A program made the translations under genes and the position numbers. Below, piece after piece: positions 60,345 to 64,000 of a stretch of 64,000 nt of DNA. Below the pieces are notes generated by a model, which saw only the letters and a program-made list of their open reading frames with translations, did no database searches and was not told the origin of the DNA. Source of the DNA: Sphingomonas insulae (lineage in GTDB: Bacteria > Pseudomonadota > Alphaproteobacteria > Sphingomonadales > Sphingomonadaceae); contig NZ_CP048422.1 of assembly GCF_010450875.1 (NCBI RefSeq), forward strand, positions 613,001-677,000. The letters run 5' to 3'. Each line of letters opens with the position of its first letter. The stretch's first letter is position 1.

Positions 60345-63300
60345 ATGCCTATGTTCCGGCCTTTCCTCCGCATGCTCGCGCTTGTCGCAGGCCTTGGTAG
60401 CACGCTGCCGGCCGCCGCGCAGACGCATGTCGAGAACATCGCCACGCTGACCTACCGGGCCGGCGATGGCGAACGGGTCGTGCGTTCAAACGCGGTCGGT
60501 CTGGATGTCACCCGGACGAAGCGACCGACCAGCTTCACCTTCCGCCTGTTGCCCAACGGCTATGTGCCGACCGGCGCGACCTGCGAAGGCACGCCGCCGC
60601 GATTCACGCCGGCGCCGATCGATGCGGCGACGCTGGCGGTGTCGCCGCCGCTCGCCGCGGTCGATATCACCTCGCCGCTCATCATGGTCATCGAGGCGGA
60701 GGGCGCCAATCGCGATTCCCAGGTCCGCGAGACGGTGACGATCGATTTCGACACCGGCAAGATCGCCGGCAAGCTGCCGTTGCTTGAAACCGGCGCCAAC
60801 ACCGGCGTCTTTGCCGGCGCCGTGCCTGCGGCGAACGACAACAGCGATCCGAAACTATCCGCCTGCATGCTCAACCTGAAGCGCGGCGATCACCTGCGCC
60901 TGAGCTTCACCGAGGACCAGTACAGCTACGGCTCGTCGATCGACCTGCTCATCGATCCGGCCGGCTATGTCTTCGATTCGCGCACCGGTGCGGTGATCGA
61001 CGGCGCCGAGGTGACGTTGCTCGACGAGGCCGGACAGCCCGCGACGGTGTTCGGCGACGACGGCATCAGTCGCTATCCCGCGACCGTCGTCAGCGGCGCC
61101 GCCGTCACCGATGCCTCCGGTCGCCGCTACGCCCCGCTGGCCGGGCGCTTCCGCTTCCCGTTCGCGCGCCCTGGGCGCTATTCGCTCAAGATCACGCCGC
61201 CCGGCGAATACATCGCGCCGTCGGTGGTCGACCGCGCTACGCTCCTGGCCTTGAAGGACCCGCTCGGCGACCGGTTCATCATCGCCGATGCTAGCTATGG
61301 CGGCTTCCTGACGCTGGCCAACCAGGACCCGGTCTATGTCGATGTGCCGCTCGACCGCCCCGGTAACGGTACGCTGCTGCTGACCAAGACCGCATCGGTG
61401 CGCGATGCCTCGCCGGGCGATTTCATCCAGTACCGGCTGCAGGTGCAGAACCGCGATGCGGTGCCGGCAAGCGGGCTGGTCCTGTCCGATTATCTGCCGC
61501 AGGGGCTCCGCTACGAACGCGGATCGACCCGCGGCGGCGCCGAGCCGACCGTGTCGCCTGACGGTCGCAACCTGACCTTCGCAATTCCCGCCATCGCCCC
61601 CAGCGGTTCGGCCGATATTCGCTACGTCGTGACGGTGGCACCGGGTGCGCCGAGCGGCGAGGCGCTGAACCGCGCGCAGATCGTCGGCGACGGGCGCGTG
61701 ACCAGCAACCAGGCGGCGGCATCCGTCCGCCTGCGCCCGTTGTTGTTTACCGACGCCATGACCGTCATCGGGCGGGTGACGGAGGGGAATTGCGGCGACC
61801 CGGTCGACCGGCGCAAGGGCATCGCGGGTATCCGCCTGCTGCTGGAGGATGGCACCTTCGTCGTCACCGACCGCGATGGCCTGTATCATTTCGAAGGGGT
61901 GCGCGCCGGCCGCCACGTCGTCCAGCTGGACACCGCCAGCATCCCCGCCAGCTACGCACCGGTCGCCTGCGACGTCGACACCCGCCAGGCGAAAAGTGCG
62001 ATATCGCGCTTCGTGGAAGCGGAGGGCGGCGTGATGAAGCGGGTCGACTTCCAGCTGCGGCCGACCGGCAAGGCTGCCGCCGCCATCGACGCGCTGCCGA
62101 TCGCGGTCGCCGACGATGCCGCGGCCGCTGGCAACCGCGAATGGCTGGGCGGACAGGCGGCCGGCATCGACTGGCTGTTCCCGCAGGTCGATCACAATCC
62201 CCGCGCGCCGGTGCTGCGCGTCGCGATCAAACATGCGCCCGATCAGCGTGTCGCCTTGACCGTCAACGGTCGCGGCACCGATCCGCTCGCCTTCGACGGC
62301 GCGGACACCGCCGGCGCGGTCGCGGTGTCGAAGTGGAACGGCCTGCCGCTACAGCCGGGCGACAACCGTCTGGTCGCGCGCATCCTCGCCGGCGACGGCC
62401 ACGTCGTCCAGACGCTGGAGCGTGTCGTCCACTATAGCGGCGTCGGCGTCAGGGCGATCGTCGATCCAGGCAAGAGCCGCCTCAAGGCGGACGGCCTCAA
62501 CCGGCCGCTGATCGCGGTGCGCGTCACCGACAAGGACGGTCGTCCGGTCCGTGCCGGCACGCTGGTGCCGTTCCGCATCGACCAGCCCTATCAGGCGGCG
62601 ATCGAAGCCGATCTGCAACAGGGTCGCCAGCTCGCCGGACGCGAGCGCGCCGCCACCACCGCACGTGTCGTCGGCGACGACGGTTATGCCTTCATCGCGC
62701 TGCAACCGACGACGCAGGCGGGCGCCGTCCATGCCGTCGTCAGCCTGACCGACGACAAGCAGGTCCGGACCAGCGAGATCCGCGCCTGGCTGGACGCCGC
62801 ACAGCAGGACTGGATGGTCGTCGGCTTCGGTGCGGGCAGCATCGGCTACGACATGCTCAGCAAGCATGGCCGTTCGTTGCCCAGGGCAGAGCGCAATGCG
62901 GTCGTCACCGACGGTCAGCTCGCTTTCTATGCCAAGGGGCGCATCAAGGGATCGTGGTTGATGACGATCGCCTATGACAGCGATCGCGCGTACGATCCGA
63001 CCCGCGGCCTGCTCGGCACGATCGATCCCGATCGCTATTACACGGTGTATGGCGATGGCAGCATGCAGGGGTATGACGCCGCGACCCGTCGCAAGCTGTA
63101 CCTGCGGCTGGAGCGCCGCGAATTCTACGCCCTGTTCGGCGACTTCGAGACCGGCTTCACCGACACCCAGCTGACCCGCTACAGCCGGACCCTCAACGGC
63201 GTGAAGGCCGCCTATGAAGGGCGCAGGCTGTCGGTACAGGGCTTCGCCGCGAAGACCGACACGCTGTATTCGCGCGACGAGATCCAGGGCAACGGCCTGT

Positions 63301-64000
63301 CCGGACCCTATCGGTTGCGCGCGCGCGGCATCGTACCGAACAGCGACAAGCTGCGGATCGAGGTGCGCGACCGCTTCCGGTCCGAAGTGATCGTGTCGAC
63401 GACGCAGCTGACCCGCCACATCGATTACGACATCGACATCGGCCTCGGCACGGTACGCTTCCGCAACCCGGTGCTGAGCCGCGACGCCAGCCTCAATCCC
63501 ATCTTCATCGTCGCCGACTACGAGGTGGAGGGCGGCAAGACCGAACAGCTCGCCGCCGCCGCGCGCGTCGCCGCCAAGCTCGGCCGGGTGACCGTCGGCG
63601 CCAGCGTCATCCGCGACGAAACCGCAGGCAATGCGACGGTGGCGGGCGCCGACGTCAAGGCGCGCTTCGGCACCGCGACCGAGGTCCGCGGCGAATTCGC
63701 CACCGGTGGCAAGCGTGGCCTGGGTCGCGACATCGCCTTCCTGGCCGAAGCGGAGCATCATGGCGGCGGCCTCGACCTGCTCGGCTACGTCCGTCAGCAG
63801 GACGGTGGATTCGGCGTCGGGCAGCAGAATCTGGTCGAGGCGGCGACGCGCAAGATCGGCATCGACGGCCGCGTCGCGCTGACCGACCGGCTGAGCGTCA
63901 CCAGCACCGTCTGGCATCAGGATATGCTCGCCAGCCCGGCGACGCGCACGGCGGGCGAGGCGCGGCTGGAATACCGCCGTGCGGCCGGCACGGTCTTCGT
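60345..64000 (+). CDS. Giant secreted DUF11 / beta-barrel-like surface protein, 3' end beyond window
   Basis: An open frame of 1218 codons continues past the window. It has a signal peptide (LALVAGLGSTLPAAAQ), an N-terminal domain resembling the other three proteins (THVENIATLTYRAGDGERVV), a DUF11 domain at about residues 342-465 (KTASVRDASPGDFIQYRLQV), a carboxypeptidase-regulatory-like domain at about 477-530 (TDRDGLYHFEGVRAGRHVV), and from about residue 815 barrel-like sequence with RREFYALFGDFETGFTDTQL, GLSGPYRLRARGIVPNSDKL and RHIDYDIDIGLGTVRF. It probably sits in the outer membrane. Function is unknown. Confidence 0.8.
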   Translation, partial: MPMFRPFLRMLALVAGLGSTLPAAAQTHVENIATLTYRAGDGERVVRSNAVGLDVTRTKRPTSFTFRLLPNGYVPTGATCEGTPPRFTPAPIDAATLAVSPPLAAVDITSPLIMVIEAEGANRDSQVRETVTIDFDTGKIAGKLPLLETGANTGVFAGAVPAANDNSDPKLSACMLNLKRGDHLRLSFTEDQYSYGSSIDLLIDPAGYVFDSRTGAVIDGAEVTLLDEAGQPATVFGDDGISRYPATVVSGAAVTDASGRRYAPLAGRFRFPFARPGRYSLKITPPGEYIAPSVVDRATLLALKDPLGDRFIIADASYGGFLTLANQDPVYVDVPLDRPGNGTLLLTKTASVRDASPGDFIQYRLQVQNRDAVPASGLVLSDYLPQGLRYERGSTRGGAEPTVSPDGRNLTFAIPAIAPSGSADIRYVVTVAPGAPSGEALNRAQIVGDGRVTSNQAAASVRLRPLLFTDAMTVIGRVTEGNCGDPVDRRKGIAGIRLLLEDGTFVVTDRDGLYHFEGVRAGRHVVQLDTASIPASYAPVACDVDTRQAKSAISRFVEAEGGVMKRVDFQLRPTGKAAAAIDALPIAVADDAAAAGNREWLGGQAAGIDWLFPQVDHNPRAPVLRVAIKHAPDQRVALTVNGRGTDPLAFDGADTAGAVAVSKWNGLPLQPGDNRLVARILAGDGHVVQTLERVVHYSGVGVRAIVDPGKSRLKADGLNRPLIAVRVTDKDGRPVRAGTLVPFRIDQPYQAAIEADLQQGRQLAGRERAATTARVVGDDGYAFIALQPTTQAGAVHAVVSLTDDKQVRTSEIRAWLDAAQQDWMVVGFGAGSIGYDMLSKHGRSLPRAERNAVVTDGQLAFYAKGRIKGSWLMTIAYDSDRAYDPTRGLLGTIDPDRYYTVYGDGSMQGYDAATRRKLYLRLERREFYALFGDFETGFTDTQLTRYSRTLNGVKAAYEGRRLSVQGFAAKTDTLYSRDEIQGNGLSGPYRLRARGIVPNSDKLRIEVRDRFRSEVIVSTTQLTRHIDYDIDIGLGTVRFRNPVLSRDASLNPIFIVADYEVEGGKTEQLAAAARVAAKLGRVTVGASVIRDETAGNATVAGADVKARFGTATEVRGEFATGGKRGLGRDIAFLAEAEHHGGGLDLLGYVRQQDGGFGVGQQNLVEAATRKIGIDGRVALTDRLSVTSTVWHQDMLASPATRTAGEARLEYRRAAGTVF

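Noticed and set aside
60855..63917. Two long minus-strand frames opposite the giant DUF11 gene
   Set aside because: The plus-strand frame is open for over 1200 codons with a signal peptide and domain motifs, whereas the antisense frames have none.
1..64000. CRISPR arrays, tRNA or rRNA genes, insertion sequences and prophage genes
   Set aside because: I looked for regular short repeats, T-loop patterns, transposase or integrase motifs and terminal inverted repeats and saw none that could be supported.

Overview
The window is high-GC, densely coded bacterial chromosome. Gene content and order point to an alphaproteobacterium of the Sphingomonadales type: hemE and the PEP-synthase-regulator gene flank a DnaA-box-rich gap, hemE-rho-mnmE-mnmG-rsmG-parA-parB run in order, and alphaproteobacterial families such as MmcB, DUF1491, DUF3576 and DUF6489 are present. 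The assignment rests on synteny and protein recognition, not on a database search.

Region 1 (1-13.4 kb) is a flagellar locus. One leftward transcription unit encodes a sigma-54-type activator, then FliE, F, G, H, I, J, K, L, M and the start of FliN. Divergent from it is a flagellin gene with a sigma-28-like promoter and a strong terminator.

Region 2 (13.5-22.5 kb) is housekeeping: a thioredoxin/TPR protein, a LON-domain protein, a 57-residue Trm112-like protein, a MAPEG protein, a Ubi-type hydroxylase, FtsK, LolA, exonuclease III and RibA. A 450-bp gap between lolA and xthA folds into a long hairpin and may hold a small RNA.

Region 3 (22.5-29.6 kb) is read leftward: MmcB under a LexA-type box, a SleB-like hydrolase, DUF1491, a thioesterase, PtsN, Hpf, DnaQ, CoaE, AroE, Maf and PpsR.

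Region 4 (29.6-41.5 kb) starts at the probable chromosomal origin (29591-29901) and is read mostly rightward: HemE, HemJ, Rho, a TerC protein, MnmE, MnmG, RsmG, ParA and ParB. Three parS sites lie at 36542, 38603 and 38966. Transcription therefore diverges from the origin on both sides, as expected for leading-strand bias.

Region 5 (41.5-53.9 kb) holds HolA, LptE, LeuS, a DUF3576 lipoprotein, an outer-membrane-like protein, a ThiE-like protein, YggS, a HAD phosphatase, an ankyrin protein, a Sco lipoprotein, YcgN, a YgjP-like peptidase, a class A penicillin-binding protein and MsrB.

Region 6 (53.9-64 kb) is accessory. A type III polyketide synthase, a frameshifted methyltransferase and a flavoprotein form a leftward operon. 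A divergent MarR-like regulator follows, then a rightward series of four secreted proteins with DUF11-like domains. The last of these is a very large protein with beta-barrel-like sequence, cut by the window end. This surface-protein series is the best candidate here for an undescribed system.
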